Below are positions 21,138 through 31,009 of a stretch of DNA of 64,000 nucleotides, one piece after another (position 1 is the first letter of the stretch; every line of letters starts with the position of its first letter). The DNA is from Rhynchopus sp. YZ270_cl-10 (lineage: Eukaryota; Euglenozoa; Diplonemea; Diplonemida; Diplonemidae). The position numbers were made by a program, and so were the translations under genes. The stretch spans positions 124,001-188,000 of the forward strand of contig OZ037900.1 of NCBI GenBank assembly GCA_964035575.1. Direction: 5' to 3'. Under the pieces are notes generated by a model. The model was not told where the DNA came from. It was given only the letters and a program-made list of their open reading frames with translations, and ran no database searches.

Positions 21138-23130
21138 AAAAGAAAGGAGAAACGCCTAAAAGGTCATCCATTTTGGACGCCTTTTTTTGTCTCAATTTTT
21201 GCAAAAAAAAGCCCTCGATAACATATGATTTTCCCATACCAGTATAAGGCACCAAACGTAATGTGTCCACCAGCTCCATCGTCTCCACCGCCATCCTCTC
21301 TGGGCTGTAGTTATTCCTATACGTCGGGGCCGGTGTGAGCGCCCTGTCCCTATGGCTCCCTTGGCTGAGCATGTTGCGCAGGTTCTCCTGCGGTGCTGGG
21401 ATGGCGTCGATCTCCTCCATAGGGTCGACAAGGGGCAGGTTTGCAAGCTCATCGGGGTCACGCAGGCCGATGCGCTCCCTTGGAGTGAAGAAGGTGGTGT
21501 GTTCGAGGTCCGAATGGGCGTGCTCGGGGCTGACCGAACGGTAGTTGTGCTTCACTTTGGTCACCTTTGGTGGGTCTGGCGACGGTCTTCTCAGTGTTTG
21601 ATCACGCGGTATTTCATCCGGACTACTGAACGGAATCTTCAGCGAGGTGGCCGTATTCTTATGCTCCTCTACGACGGTCAAAGGAAGCCACGCCTGCAGG
21701 TCGACACCAACGAATTCTACAAAGACCGTCCGGTCGGTGCTGTCGGCATCTGTGATCAGACCTTGCTGTCCTGCGACCTTGAAGTACGATGCCACCTCCG
21801 CCTCGCTCTCGCAGGTCAGAGAAGGATGCGCTCGCACCAAATTGATGAGACGCTCACCAGAGGAGATGGCGGTCACCATCCTCCCGATTTCGTGGTCCAG
21901 TGAGTTGGGGGTCGGGTCGGGGGCGAGGGTAGGGCGTTCCACACCAACGTCGACGACGACTTCGTGCTGCATAGGTTTGCCTGCACGGGAGTGGCGTGCG
22001 CTGAGTTCCTTTGCAGCGCTGAGGTCGGTCATGTTGTGGATGTTGAGGCCGTTCAGTTTCGCGATGCGCCCCTGAGAGGGCACCCCCGCCCGCTCCGCCG
22101 CCCCTCCAGGAACCAATCCGTCGATGAATATCCCCTGGTTCGTTGCCGTGTATTTGATGTCGAAGCTTCCGTCGCGGAGGGTAATGTACTTCACAACGGG
22201 TTTGACGAGGTGGTGGTGGTCTGCTCCAGGCAGTGCGGGGGCAACCCCAAACCTCCCAACAGGTTGCATATCGCGAGCGGGAGGCCAGGTGTGTTTATAC
22301 CCCGGTTGCGTATCCGGATGCCGGTCCGACACCTTCTGCTGTACAATGAAGTTCGTTGGTTTCCGCTCTGTACGTTGTTCGATCGGTTCTACCGGGTTGT
22401 GCGCATTTTCATCTGGAGAAAGATCTACTGGGAGCACTTCAATCGGACCACCTCCACGTGGGGTGAATGGACGGAGGACGTTCGCTTGGCGGAGCATGGT
22501 AGCGACGTCGGCAACATCCAGAACGTTGTTCTGTGGTGACCCCGGGAGGTTTCCTCGGGTGTCATACACTGCGCCTTGCCCGATGCGCACAGCGTTGTGG
22601 TGTTGATCGTATTGCTCCTCGGGATGTGGTGGGAGGGGAGGGTGGCGAGCTGTGGTGCGTGAAGGGTGTTGTGAATATGCGTCCAAAGACTGTGCGAGGC
22701 GTGACGAAATGCGGTCGGTCTGTACTTGGTTCACCCCTCTCGCGCGGGCGGCGTATCTCGGAGGGGATGTGTTTGAGATGCGTTCGCGTGGTGCTGCAGG
22801 CTCGACCACTTTGCGTTCACGCCACGGAAAGATTGCGGAGAGCGGGTCATGCGGGTTGGCATGCGTGGCACGTTGCTCTTCCACCTCTGCAAAGTGCGGG
22901 GTGTGCGCATAGTTGCTGTTCACCGTGCGACGTTGCGGAGGCTGCTGTGGTTGGACCTGAAGGTGCTGTCGTGGTGCCTGCACCCCTTGCATTGCCCCAG
23001 CCGCGCCACTTCGATACACCCCCCCTACCGGACGAAGAGGAACCTTTTGTAAAAGAAAAGACGACGTGGCACCTCCAGGCTGCACCCGTGTCGTCTGCTG
23101 CAACGCTGCAGCCTCAGGGCTGGACGGCAT
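21118..23130 (-). CDS. PDZ-domain protein
   Basis: A 670-residue frame. The N-terminal 310 residues are Pro/Gln/Arg-rich and probably disordered. A PDZ domain follows at about 314-396, with SFDI in place of GLGF in the carboxylate-binding loop, GIFIDGLVPGGAAERAG, and a helix starting near MTDLSAAKEL. PDZ domains bind C-terminal peptides and build scaffolds. Residues 410-510 are probably folded but unrecognised. The last 40 codons are doubtful: a GTATGG donor-like site lies at about 21242, the tail is basic then hydrophobic, and a diverged stem-loop overlaps the stop at 21118. The true C-terminus may be spliced. The start is the first ATG, context CACAACACAATGCC. Confidence 0.75.
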   Translation of the reverse strand: MPSSPEAAALQQTTRVQPGGATSSFLLQKVPLRPVGGVYRSGAAGAMQGVQAPRQHLQVQPQQPPQRRTVNSNYAHTPHFAEVEEQRATHANPHDPLSAIFPWRERKVVEPAAPRERISNTSPPRYAARARGVNQVQTDRISSRLAQSLDAYSQHPSRTTARHPPLPPHPEEQYDQHHNAVRIGQGAVYDTRGNLPGSPQNNVLDVADVATMLRQANVLRPFTPRGGGPIEVLPVDLSPDENAHNPVEPIEQRTERKPTNFIVQQKVSDRHPDTQPGYKHTWPPARDMQPVGRFGVAPALPGADHHHLVKPVVKYITLRDGSFDIKYTATNQGIFIDGLVPGGAAERAGVPSQGRIAKLNGLNIHNMTDLSAAKELSARHSRAGKPMQHEVVVDVGVERPTLAPDPTPNSLDHEIGRMVTAISSGERLINLVRAHPSLTCESEAEVASYFKVAGQQGLITDADSTDRTVFVEFVGVDLQAWLPLTVVEEHKNTATSLKIPFSSPDEIPRDQTLRRPSPDPPKVTKVKHNYRSVSPEHAHSDLEHTTFFTPRERIGLRDPDELANLPLVDPMEEIDAIPAPQENLRNMLSQGSHRDRALTPAPTYRNNYSPERMAVETMELVDTLRLVPYTGMGKSYVIEGFFLQKLRQKKASKMDDLLGVSPFFLLSTTG

Positions 23131-23467
23131 TGTGTTGTGAGAAAGGGTTGTGTGAGGGGGAGGGTGTGCGGTATAAGGGGGAGGGTAGCAACTATCCCCA
23201 AAAAGCTACTCCGCCAAAAGATAGCGGCTTTTTGTGGTGTGGAGAGAGAGGGGGAAGGGGGGGAAACCCCCCTTGAGGAATTCCCTCTGTGCACCGTGTC
23301 CTGTGGTGGGGTAGGTGGGTGGGTGGGGTGGGGTGGGGAAGAGTAGTTGAAAACGTGCAAAAAAAAGGGGGGTTTTCTGAACTACGTTCGGAAAAAAAAT
23401 AATACAAATGTGCATAAACACATGGAAGCGGTCAGATTCTCCGTTTTAAAAGTGGCATTTCATCCAC
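23131..23467. other. Intergenic region between mitochondrial-type and PDZ genes
   Basis: Pyrimidine-rich on the minus strand upstream of the PDZ gene, which suits a promoter or 5' UTR. No repeat family member seen. Confidence 0.4.
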
Positions 23468-25414
23468 TTATTTATTACTCTTCCGCACGATAGGTGTCTC
23501 TCCATTCAGCTCTTCCGAGAGCACCGACTGCGCCCAGGTGAAGAACATTGAGTTGTGATAGTGCAGGTCCAGCAGCACTTTGACCAGCGCACGCACCGTG
23601 ACGAGACGAGCCACACGCGCATCCATCATGAGCCGCCTGCAGAGGCGGTCCACATACTTTGTACTGTGCACCCCCGACACGATCACCACATGAAGCAGCA
23701 ACGCTACGGCACGTGGCGGTACCAACTCCGCTACACCACGGCCTGCACTGTGCACCATCAACGCACGCAAACTGTCCTGCGACACCGCCAACACCGCCAT
23801 CGCATGCAACAACGGCGGCAACTCCACCAACCCCACACTCCCCACCTTCTCCGCCTCCACAACGCACTCCGCAAACACATCCAACAGCGGCGACACTGCC
23901 TGCAGACTCGCAGCACTCAGCAACACCAAACTCGCCTCCCTCGCACTGAAGCCCTGCACCAACCTCTCATCTGCCCGACCTATCACCGCAGACGCCACCT
24001 CTGCGCTGCAACGTGACGTCGCCAACCCCCATAACGCACAACAAATATCATGTTTGTTAAGAATAGGCTGCCGCACCACACCCTCCGCCAGCACTGTGAT
24101 AGCAGCCACAGAGCCTGCTGGGGGAGTTTCTTTGAACAACGCGGCAGCGGTTGCGAGAAGGGTTGCGGGCTTCGTGTGTTTGTCAGATATTTCAAAAAAT
24201 TCTGCCAGCGTGGTGAGAACTTCACCCCACTCCAACACCACTTTACTTTGCCACAAAAATACCAATCCATGCGTCAAATACGTCACATCCGTTGTCCTCA
24301 AACCCTTTAACACCGAAGGCTCCACAAGACGCTTCAGTATCACAACCATTTCGTCCACACACACACTCCTCTTTTGAAGGCAAATCACAAATTTTTTGAT
24401 CTCCTCCCCTACATCTGACACTGCATACCGCAGGGAACGGAGCTGGAGGTTCGTCTTAATGCCTTTGTACGGCGCAAACTCTGATGCAGTCTGCACCTCA
24501 TTACTGATCATTGCCTTCATGATCGGATGTTCTGTAAGCCCTGCACCGTCCAACGCTGTCTGCACCTCCGATATTTGCCTGCGAAAGAAGAAACGTTGTT
24601 CCTGCATCAACCCCTCTGCGCACTTTGTTGCCAAATCCGCAGTGACATTCAATGTCAAATGCGCAGCAGACGAGACCACCGAAGTTAAGGCCTCTTCATT
24701 CAACTTCAGTGGCTTATCGCTATCGATTCTTCTTCGCAACCGAGATTCGACCCAAGAATGTACTGTGCGTGCACCACTGCGTAACACACCTTGATGCCTC
24801 AAACAGAAGACAAGCTTGATGAGATCGTCCTCCGAAAGGTCTTCATCTTTTAGAGCGTTTTCAAGAAGGGTGCGGAACAGATCGCTAGAGACAACTCTAA
24901 TGCGGGATGCAGAGTGGAAGCAGAGAACGGTATCTCTAAGAGAAGGGGGATTGGTGCGTTGAAGGGAAGAGAGCAGGGCAGCACCAAGCTCTGTGGCATC
25001 AGATCTACGAAGCTTTTGAAGGTGCTCTGCGAGGTGTGAGAAGGCGGCAGCAGTTTGGCGTGCGGACATCACCTTCTTTGGTTGTACCGCATTTTGGTGA
25101 CGATTCTGCAACGTCGTGGACGTCCTCAAGCAACGCTGCAACTCCTGCACAGTAAACTGCAGTGCATCCTGCTCTGAAGCTCCCCACGCATGCGTTTGAG
25201 CTGAAAGCTCTGCAAGAAAATGTGTCGCCTGAACTGCATTGAGCTGGATACGGTACTTCTTTGCTGTTAGAAGCTTCGCTGCCGTGGAGGTGGAGGTGGT
25301 GGACGACGCTCTTCGGAAAGATGAAGTAAGAGAGAAGGAGGTGGTGGTGATGGTGTGGTGTAATAGTAGTGTTCGCAGCCGGGTGGTCGTCATGGTGGGG
25401 ATACGGTGCATCAT
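23468..25414 (-). CDS. Putative mitochondrial helical-repeat protein
   Basis: 648 residues in one exon, ending TAATAAATAA, which also contains a polyadenylation-like AATAAA. The first 45 residues are Arg/Ser/Thr/Leu-rich with no acidic residue, typical of a mitochondrial presequence. The rest is nearly all predicted helix with recurring Leu/Ala patterns, for example about 155-260 and 350-610. This resembles the organellar RNA-binding helical-repeat classes (FASTK-like or octotricopeptide), but I see no RAP domain at the C-terminus and cannot fix the repeat frame. An organellar RNA-processing role is inferred, not shown. Two ATG codons start the frame in tandem, and the first is taken. Confidence 0.7.
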   Translation of the reverse strand: MMHRIPTMTTTRLRTLLLHHTITTTSFSLTSSFRRASSTTSTSTAAKLLTAKKYRIQLNAVQATHFLAELSAQTHAWGASEQDALQFTVQELQRCLRTSTTLQNRHQNAVQPKKVMSARQTAAAFSHLAEHLQKLRRSDATELGAALLSSLQRTNPPSLRDTVLCFHSASRIRVVSSDLFRTLLENALKDEDLSEDDLIKLVFCLRHQGVLRSGARTVHSWVESRLRRRIDSDKPLKLNEEALTSVVSSAAHLTLNVTADLATKCAEGLMQEQRFFFRRQISEVQTALDGAGLTEHPIMKAMISNEVQTASEFAPYKGIKTNLQLRSLRYAVSDVGEEIKKFVICLQKRSVCVDEMVVILKRLVEPSVLKGLRTTDVTYLTHGLVFLWQSKVVLEWGEVLTTLAEFFEISDKHTKPATLLATAAALFKETPPAGSVAAITVLAEGVVRQPILNKHDICCALWGLATSRCSAEVASAVIGRADERLVQGFSAREASLVLLSAASLQAVSPLLDVFAECVVEAEKVGSVGLVELPPLLHAMAVLAVSQDSLRALMVHSAGRGVAELVPPRAVALLLHVVIVSGVHSTKYVDRLCRRLMMDARVARLVTVRALVKVLLDLHYHNSMFFTWAQSVLSEELNGETPIVRKSNK

Positions 25415-26139
25415 AGTATGAATTTTTATTTTTGCAGGATTTTCTCTTTTGCAATTTTTTTAGAAGAGAGAAAAAACGATACTGGTGCTCCAGGAGGGGT
25501 CGATATTGACAGGTCGCTGACAGGTCGTTGACCGACTTCCGAAAGCACCAGATACAGCTTTTTTTTAGCGATGTCTCATTTTTTGAGGATTTTTTTTGTG
25601 TTTTTTTCGTCTTTTCCCCCCCCTCCAACACCTGGTAGTAGAATGAGGTTTGGGGAACATATTGGGTTTTGGGTGGCTAAAAAAAAACAAGATTTTTTTA
25701 TTGCACTTTAATTTGCACCTTTTGAATGAAACCTCTCGATAACATCTATACCACATATTTTTCGCGCTGGAAGAGAAAAAAAAAAAGACGAAATCGCCTT
25801 TTCACCAGACACATAAGACTGAGACTCCCCTTCTACTTCTGAAACTTTCTTCTCTCCCTCTCTCTCCTCTCCGATTTATCATTTCTGCCAAAACCTTCGC
25901 CACGTAGGCGTAGGGATCGGTGGGCCTTCCCTACGAGCAAACCCGCTTCATTTGGAACAAAACTCCGATTTCTTCATTGAGTTGCGTTCTATCTTCTTAT
26001 CATTCCATGATGACATACAGTTGTACAACTAATATTGGCGACCAAAAAAAGTCACTTGCAAGAAAACACCCAAAAACCCGCCAATATTATTTGGTCGCCA
26101 AGTTTCTTTGTCCAACTGCAGTACATACCTCCCCTCTCT
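25415..26139. other. Intergenic region with one small repeat
   Basis: A/T-rich. Weak stem-loop-like text (AAACCTCTCGATAAC) near 25729. No gene seen. Confidence 0.4.
25482..25551. repeat. GGTGCT...AGCACC small repeat, best copy
   Basis: CTGGTGCT and AGCACCAG form an 8-base inverted repeat around GTCGATATTGACAGGTCGCT, a second GGTCGTTGACC and CTTCCGAAA. Lies about 70 bases upstream of the putative mitochondrial gene start. Confidence 0.65.
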
Positions 26140-27645
26140 TCACCCCTCAGCACCTTCCGCATCAGGCACCGAGGTGCGAGCCTCCAAGAGAGCCCACTTC
26201 CTGCGTACCCTGGAACGCTCCTCTACGTCCACTATACCACGTACCAATGTGCCTTTGAGGCCTTCAAAAACAGTCTGCAGGGCTAATGCCGTGGCGACAG
26301 CGACGTTAAGGCTCTGTACAACACCGTGCATCGGGAGGATGACAAGACGATCCGCAGCGTCGCGCAGGTCCTGGGAGATGCCGTACGATTCCTCGCCCAT
26401 TACAATGGCGAGAACGGTGTTTTTCTTTCCTTCCTCACCGTCTATATGATTGGTGCCCTTCATATCAACCTCGTCTGCAACCAAGGAAGGTGTCAACCCA
26501 ACAGCGCCATCAGCCAGGTCGGTTGCCCATACGGTAGCACCACTCTCATGGAGCGCTGCGACACATTCCGACGCAGTGCTGAAGACACGTTGTGTGAGAT
26601 ACGCTTCTGTACCTCGCGACACCCCTCGGGAGAGTGTATTGTGTTTAACCGCAGTACTCATAAACGCAGGAAGGACACGCCAGAGGTGTTGTACGCCAAA
26701 GGCATCGCAGGTACGGCAAATTGACGCAACATTGCTTGGGTCTCGTACCCCCTCTAGCACCACAATGACACGATCCGTACGTTGTTTCAACACTTCCTCG
26801 AGACGGTCAGATAGAGGTAGGGTGTTGAGAGTGTCCTCCTCTTCACCCGATTCAGTGATGATCTGATGATGGGTATTCATAAAGGCCGCTGCAGACTCTA
26901 AGGCGGTGCGTTGCTTTGCACTGAAGTAGAGAACTCTGCGGCCGGTTGCGGCTGTGGTGGTGGTGGTTGTGGTTGCGCTGCCGTCCCCATCCCGTTCACT
27001 CAAAAGCCGTGCCACCCAGCGGCAGCTTGCAGGGTATATGGGGCAGAAATTTTGCGGGAATTTTTGGAGCTCGCACAAAAGCGGTGCAATATAGTACGGA
27101 TAGAGGACGTCCTTGGAGTACTCAAGGTGGCCCTCTGCGGCTCGGAGCTGTGCATGGCGCATGGCAGGGCCGTGGAGGAGTGTGTCCGCGTCTGACTGCA
27201 CATCACTGTGTTGTGGTGTTTCTCTGCAAAGATTTGCGAGCGCCGTTTTCGCCTCGGTATACCATTGCGTGAACTGAGCTCTGTCGTCTGTTGTGTCCAT
27301 TTCGGATGTTGTTGTAGTTGTGGTGTTTGTGACGACGTCAGTTGCCACCACCTTCGCAGGGTCCCGCTCGTGAGGTGCAGTGTTGAAGTGAATTGCGGTG
27401 TTGGGTGCGAGAGTGGGGTACGGGTTGCCTGCAGTCCACGCCTGGTGCGTGCCGTCGCGGTCGTTTGCGAAGAACATCACGTCGCGTTGTGGGGTGGTGG
27501 TGGTGGTGGTGAGAATGGGCAGTGGCGGGTCGATGTCGGTGATGACACCAAAGTTCTTGCGTGCTTCGAAGAATTTGACCCTTCCACGGTAGCGGGGTGT
27601 GGGCATGCTTGAGGGTGCGGATGAAGGCGTGTCCGAGAGCGACAT
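26140..27645 (-). CDS. Cold-shock domain fused to TrmH-type tRNA/rRNA 2'-O-methyltransferase
   Basis: 501 residues. The N-terminal 20-105 match a cold-shock OB fold (GRVKFFEARKNFGVITD, DVMFFAND, VVATDV), which in known proteins binds single-stranded RNA or DNA. A linker and predicted helical region follow. Residues about 280-465 are a SPOUT domain of the TrmH family: RLEEVLKQR..RVIVVLEGV then motif 1 DPSNVASICRT (catalytic-type Arg) at about 302-312, motif 2 IVMGEESYGIS at 414-424 and motif 3 LPMHGVVQSLNVAVA at 437-451. The knotted domain uses S-adenosylmethionine to methylate a ribose 2'-OH. The closest known function is Gm18 of tRNA, but the substrate is not proven. The in-frame codons upstream of 27645 contain only a GTG, so the first ATG is taken. 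Thr runs (about 45-52, 108-113, 225-231) are low complexity. Confidence 0.85.
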   Translation of the reverse strand: MSLSDTPSSAPSSMPTPRYRGRVKFFEARKNFGVITDIDPPLPILTTTTTTPQRDVMFFANDRDGTHQAWTAGNPYPTLAPNTAIHFNTAPHERDPAKVVATDVVTNTTTTTTSEMDTTDDRAQFTQWYTEAKTALANLCRETPQHSDVQSDADTLLHGPAMRHAQLRAAEGHLEYSKDVLYPYYIAPLLCELQKFPQNFCPIYPASCRWVARLLSERDGDGSATTTTTTTAATGRRVLYFSAKQRTALESAAAFMNTHHQIITESGEEEDTLNTLPLSDRLEEVLKQRTDRVIVVLEGVRDPSNVASICRTCDAFGVQHLWRVLPAFMSTAVKHNTLSRGVSRGTEAYLTQRVFSTASECVAALHESGATVWATDLADGAVGLTPSLVADEVDMKGTNHIDGEEGKKNTVLAIVMGEESYGISQDLRDAADRLVILPMHGVVQSLNVAVATALALQTVFEGLKGTLVRGIVDVEERSRVRRKWALLEARTSVPDAEGAEG

Positions 27646-27827
27646 GGTCTCGTGTTGGTTAGGGGAAAAGAGCAAAGAGGGCACACCTTGGTTGTAGTGG
27701 ATGTTGGTTGGGGCATAGGTGGCTTTGGGTCAGTGAGTTGTGTCAAAAAAGATCGGGTCTTTTGTTTGTGGTGCTCAAAGCCGGGGGGGAAAGTAAATAG
27801 TGATAGCTAAAAAGCAATGCTTGAAAT

Positions 27828-27852
27828 ACAAAAAGCCTCTCTGTCGAGAGTG
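27828..27852 (-). repeat. Short CTCTC...GAGAG hairpin downstream of the WD40 gene
   Basis: AAAAAGCCTCTCTGTCGAGA then GTGTC. It keeps AAGCCTCTC of the stem-loop family but pairs CTCTC with GAGAG. Ends 60 bases past the stop of the WD40 gene. Confidence 0.4.
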
Positions 27853-27911
27853 TCTTGATACAATCAGGTGGGACACAGGCACCAGGTATTCCCGGGTTTC
27901 AAAAATTTTTA

Positions 27912-28979
27912 CTACTCTGTGATGTCAAGAATCTCAACACCCTCATCCCCTCCGTACATCAGCACACCGCCACAGCTGCTGATTGCAACACCGAAGCAAT
28001 CATTTTCGTCAAATTCGCGGTGCAGCAGTTGTTCACCTGTTGAGATGGACCACATGCACAATAACGCTAAAGAGGAGGCAACAACAAGGTCGTTGGATAG
28101 GGCAACGTAATTCCACTCGCCCATTGACACGTCTTCAAATACACATTCGCCTGTTTCAATGTTCCAGACACGCACACATTGGAAGGCGCACGCTGCAATA
28201 AAACGCTCGTTTGGCGACAGTGCCACATAAGCAATACTAGAAGGGCATGTCAGAGCAAGCACCTCCACCCCTGTCGTGTAGTCCCAGACAGTAAGGGTTC
28301 GTGTGCCAAAAATCGCCACCCTGTCGCCTGTCACAACCATGACCTCCTCGCCTTCCACAACGTTGCCCCATTTATGCACAAGAACGCCTGTTGCAATGTC
28401 CCACACCTCCAAACCATTGCCGCACCACGACAACAGCTGTGCTCCACTGGGCGACCATGCTGTGGTCCACCTCTCATCACCTTCATCTCCAAAGGAGTGC
28501 TTCAATGCACCTGTCTTCACGTCATAAACTTCAGCATACTCCATACTCTCGTTGACGCAGGCGATCCACTCACTGCACGGTGAGAATGATGGGGTGCAAG
28601 TGTAGCAAGGGAAGCTGCACAGTCTCTCATGTGTTTCCGTGTCGATGATGCATATTTCCTCCTCGAACAACACTGCAAGGAACCTGTCACACGGGGAGAG
28701 TGTGACTGCGAATGTGGCATCCGAATGCGGTATCACCCCAGGAGTGATGTTGGCACCAGTGCAGTACAGCTCAACGGCACATCCCTCATCCATCTCCGTG
28801 TCGCAGATGCGCAGGTCGTCGTCGCCAATGTCGCCACCGCCTTTCATCCGCACACCAACACGCCGAGCATGTGGCACGCCAAGCTCCGCAACAAGCTTCC
28901 CCTTCACCTGTGCAAGGGTGGCGCTCCCGTCCACTTCTATCACACAGCTTGCAGACTCGAAGTGTCCTGTGATGTCCAT
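27912..28979 (-). CDS. Ubiquitin-like domain plus WD40 propeller protein
   Basis: 355 residues in one exon, TAG stop. Residues 1-75 look ubiquitin-like: a hairpin with SCVIEVDGSATLAQVK, helix, then GVRMKGGGDIGDDDLRICDT and a final strand. Residues 85-355 form WD40-type repeats, with blades marked by LSPCDRFLAV, WSPSGAQLLS, LEVWDIATG, LTVWDYTTG, LSPNERFIAA, VRVWNIETG and LCMWSISTG. Such propellers are protein-interaction platforms. The ubiquitin-like head suggests a link to ubiquitin or the proteasome, by inference only. The fold has six or seven blades by eye. Confidence 0.8.
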   Translation of the reverse strand: MDITGHFESASCVIEVDGSATLAQVKGKLVAELGVPHARRVGVRMKGGGDIGDDDLRICDTEMDEGCAVELYCTGANITPGVIPHSDATFAVTLSPCDRFLAVLFEEEICIIDTETHERLCSFPCYTCTPSFSPCSEWIACVNESMEYAEVYDVKTGALKHSFGDEGDERWTTAWSPSGAQLLSWCGNGLEVWDIATGVLVHKWGNVVEGEEVMVVTGDRVAIFGTRTLTVWDYTTGVEVLALTCPSSIAYVALSPNERFIAACAFQCVRVWNIETGECVFEDVSMGEWNYVALSNDLVVASSLALLCMWSISTGEQLLHREFDENDCFGVAISSCGGVLMYGGDEGVEILDITE

Positions 28980-29738
28980 GTTCAGAGGGTAAATATGTTC
29001 TGTGGGGAACGGGTGAGGTGGAAAAGAGTCACTGAGGGGATCGGATACTGTGGTGTGATCATGTTGTGCAAAAGAGTAATACAGGGAGGGCGTGGGGAAG
29101 AGCGATCAATACAGTTGGTCAAAACACGAAACAAACAGTCCCTTTTGTTTCTTTGCCGGGGGAATGCGCAAGCTTGCACAAAAGAAAAACGCTTCTTTAT
29201 TTTTGGTTTTGCAAGATGCAACTGGGTAGGTGCTACAGCAAAAAATACATAAGAAAATTGTTACCTTTTGCTTTCCTGCTTTTCTCCGAGAGTGGAGAGA
29301 CGGGGAAAGTATTACTCTTGGCAACAATAACTTATGTCCTCACGTGCACACACATCTTAACAAAACAACTGAATAAAAAACACTCTCTGAGAACCCACGA
29401 CAAAAATCTCTATTCATTTTGGCAAAAATGCGCAAAAAAAAAAGTTTGAAAATCCCATTAGGAAACGTGTTGTGATTACAACTTTGAAATATCGGGGGAG
29501 CTTGACAGGGCTTGATAACAGAAGAAGAAAACACAAAAGCTTTGTTTTGAGGCTGCGTGCTGTGTATACACACTCTCTCCACACTTCCTGCCTCACGGCG
29601 AGAAGGGAAGCCTTGCATACCTCATGACCATCACAACCAAGCCTCTCATGCTTAGTCACCTGGCCAAACAAAGCAATGGAGCTTAACAAAAACGTGGTAA
29701 AAACAATATCTTCATTGTCGGGGTTATGGTTTTTTCAT
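28980..29738. other. 5' flank of WD40 gene and 3' flank of Cys-rich gene 1
   Basis: Mosaic of blocks shared with the later array. About 29165-29390 matches 49715-49960 and, in part, 51168-51245. About 29455-29640 matches 50075-50270 and 51600-51790. No gene seen. Confidence 0.55.
29636..29662 (-). repeat. Stem-loop downstream of Cys-rich gene 1
   Basis: CCAAGCCTCTCATGCTTAGT then CACC. The apical CTAAGC/GCTTAG stem is shortened to AAGC/GCTT. Lies 77 bases past the stop at 29739. Confidence 0.6.
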
Positions 29739-30125
29739 TTAACAGGCGTTGCCGTTGATAACGCAGTCTGTGGTAAGACCGTTCATGCACTTGCACTGCA
29801 GGCACTGCTGTGTGAACGTGCTGCCGTGCGGGTATGTCGTTCCGTCCACGACACAGCCCCTGTTTGTTGGTCTGGGTGTCGGTGGTGGTGTGAGTGGCGT
29901 GAATCCAACACCTTCGCAGTGAGCAACCAGCAAGCGGCTCACATAGCAACGCGTGCGGCATGCAGTGGCCTCCTGGCACGGGTCCTCCAGCACACAGTGC
30001 GCAGCACCAATCTCGTCGTCCACAAGGCAGAAGTACGGCAGACGGCAGCGTGTCTTCCAACACGGGTTCGCCTCCACAGCAGCCGCAAGCACTGCAAGGA
30101 GAAGCACAGCACGCATCATGTTCAT
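29739..30125 (-). CDS. Secreted Cys-rich protein with VWC-like C-terminus, copy 1
   Basis: 128 residues. The signal peptide is MNMMRAVLLLAVLAAAVEA, with predicted cleavage after Ala. The mature part has an N-terminal Cys-rich module with eight cysteines (about 21-70), a Pro/Thr linker (PLTPPPTPRPT) and a C-terminal module GCVVDG..Y.HG..F.QQCLQCKC..DC....C. The C-terminal CxxCxC pattern matches short von Willebrand factor C-type modules. Secretion or surface attachment through disulfide modules is inferred. The frame is open upstream only by non-ATG codons, so the ATG at 30125 is taken. It lies 243 bases downstream of copy 2, in the same direction. This gene and copy 2 form a pair that recurs at 52158-53168. 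Confidence 0.8.
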   Translation of the reverse strand: MNMMRAVLLLAVLAAAVEANPCWKTRCRLPYFCLVDDEIGAAHCVLEDPCQEATACRTRCYVSRLLVAHCEGVGFTPLTPPPTPRPTNRGCVVDGTTYPHGSTFTQQCLQCKCMNGLTTDCVINGNAC

Positions 30126-30368
30126 ATTAGTATGTAAGGTTCTGTTGAGAAATATTGAGAAGAGTGTGTGTGTGTGTGGAGGGTGTGCAGACCGAGAAGT
30201 GAAAAGAGAGTGGGGGAAAGGGGCAAGGATTTCGACTGTAAGTACACAGCACTTTGGGGCAATAGAGGAAGAGGGGTGGATAAAGGTCTGCACAGAGGCT
30301 GACACCACTGCACAGCAAGCAAGGGAAAGGGAGCAAAGCCCGTATGCACAACTAAACACAAAACCCCA

Positions 30369-30758
30369 TCAGCAGGCGTTGCCGTTGATGATGACACACT
30401 GTGTGGTGGCACCGTCCATGCACCTGCACTGCAGGCACTGCTGTGTGAAGTAGCTGCCGTGTTCGTACTTCTTTCCGTCCACGACGCAGCCCTTGTTCTC
30501 CACAGGCTGGAGCGGTGTGGGTGGTGTGGGCGGTGTGGGCGGGGCAAGCCCTGGCACGCACTTCGGCCCGCCGTTCACGTCCACAATGCAGCGCTCCGGA
30601 CAGCGCACGTTGGCACACGGGTGCTGCGTCACACAGTGTGCGTACCCCACCTCGTCGTCCACGATGCAGTAGGCCGGCGACAGGCAGCGTGTCGACCAGC
30701 AACGGTTCGCGTCCACAGCAGCCGCAAGCACTGCAAGGAGAAGCACAGCACGCATCAT
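30369..30758 (-). CDS. Secreted Cys-rich protein with VWC-like C-terminus, copy 2
   Basis: 129 residues. Signal peptide MMRAVLLLAVLAAAVDA. The middle module reads CANVRCPERCIVDVNGGPKC, closer to follistatin/EGF-like Cys spacing than in copy 1, then a PPTPPTPPTP linker and the CLQCRC module. Its predicted product is identical to that of 52779-53168. The start context GAACAATGATG resembles that of the mucin genes (CAACAATG). Confidence 0.8.
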   Translation of the reverse strand: MMRAVLLLAVLAAAVDANRCWSTRCLSPAYCIVDDEVGYAHCVTQHPCANVRCPERCIVDVNGGPKCVPGLAPPTPPTPPTPLQPVENKGCVVDGKKYEHGSYFTQQCLQCRCMDGATTQCVIINGNAC

Positions 30759-31009
30759 TGTTCAGTTGTGTCAAAAAGGGGGAGGCGGTCTGTGTGGTGT
30801 GGGTGGACAACGATAAGATAAGAAGTGGCACAACGAAACTTAACACTTGCACACATGCTCGCACTGAATATAAAAAAATGATAAACAACATAGACCAACT
30901 CCTCGAGGCTAGGTCCACGCAGAGCAGTTCAGGAAGACATTCGGGTTGTGTGAACGAATGTCATTTGGACCACATAAGGGTTATAAACTCCGCCAATGCT
31001 GAAGGTGGT

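Noticed and set aside
27646-27684. Thirteen-codon N-terminal extension of the TrmH fusion
   Set aside because: It would start at GTG. The first ATG is at 27645.
30126-30359. 78-codon upstream extension of Cys-rich gene 1 (and the same at 52536-52769 for gene 4)
   Set aside because: It begins at a non-ATG codon and would bury the obvious signal peptide.
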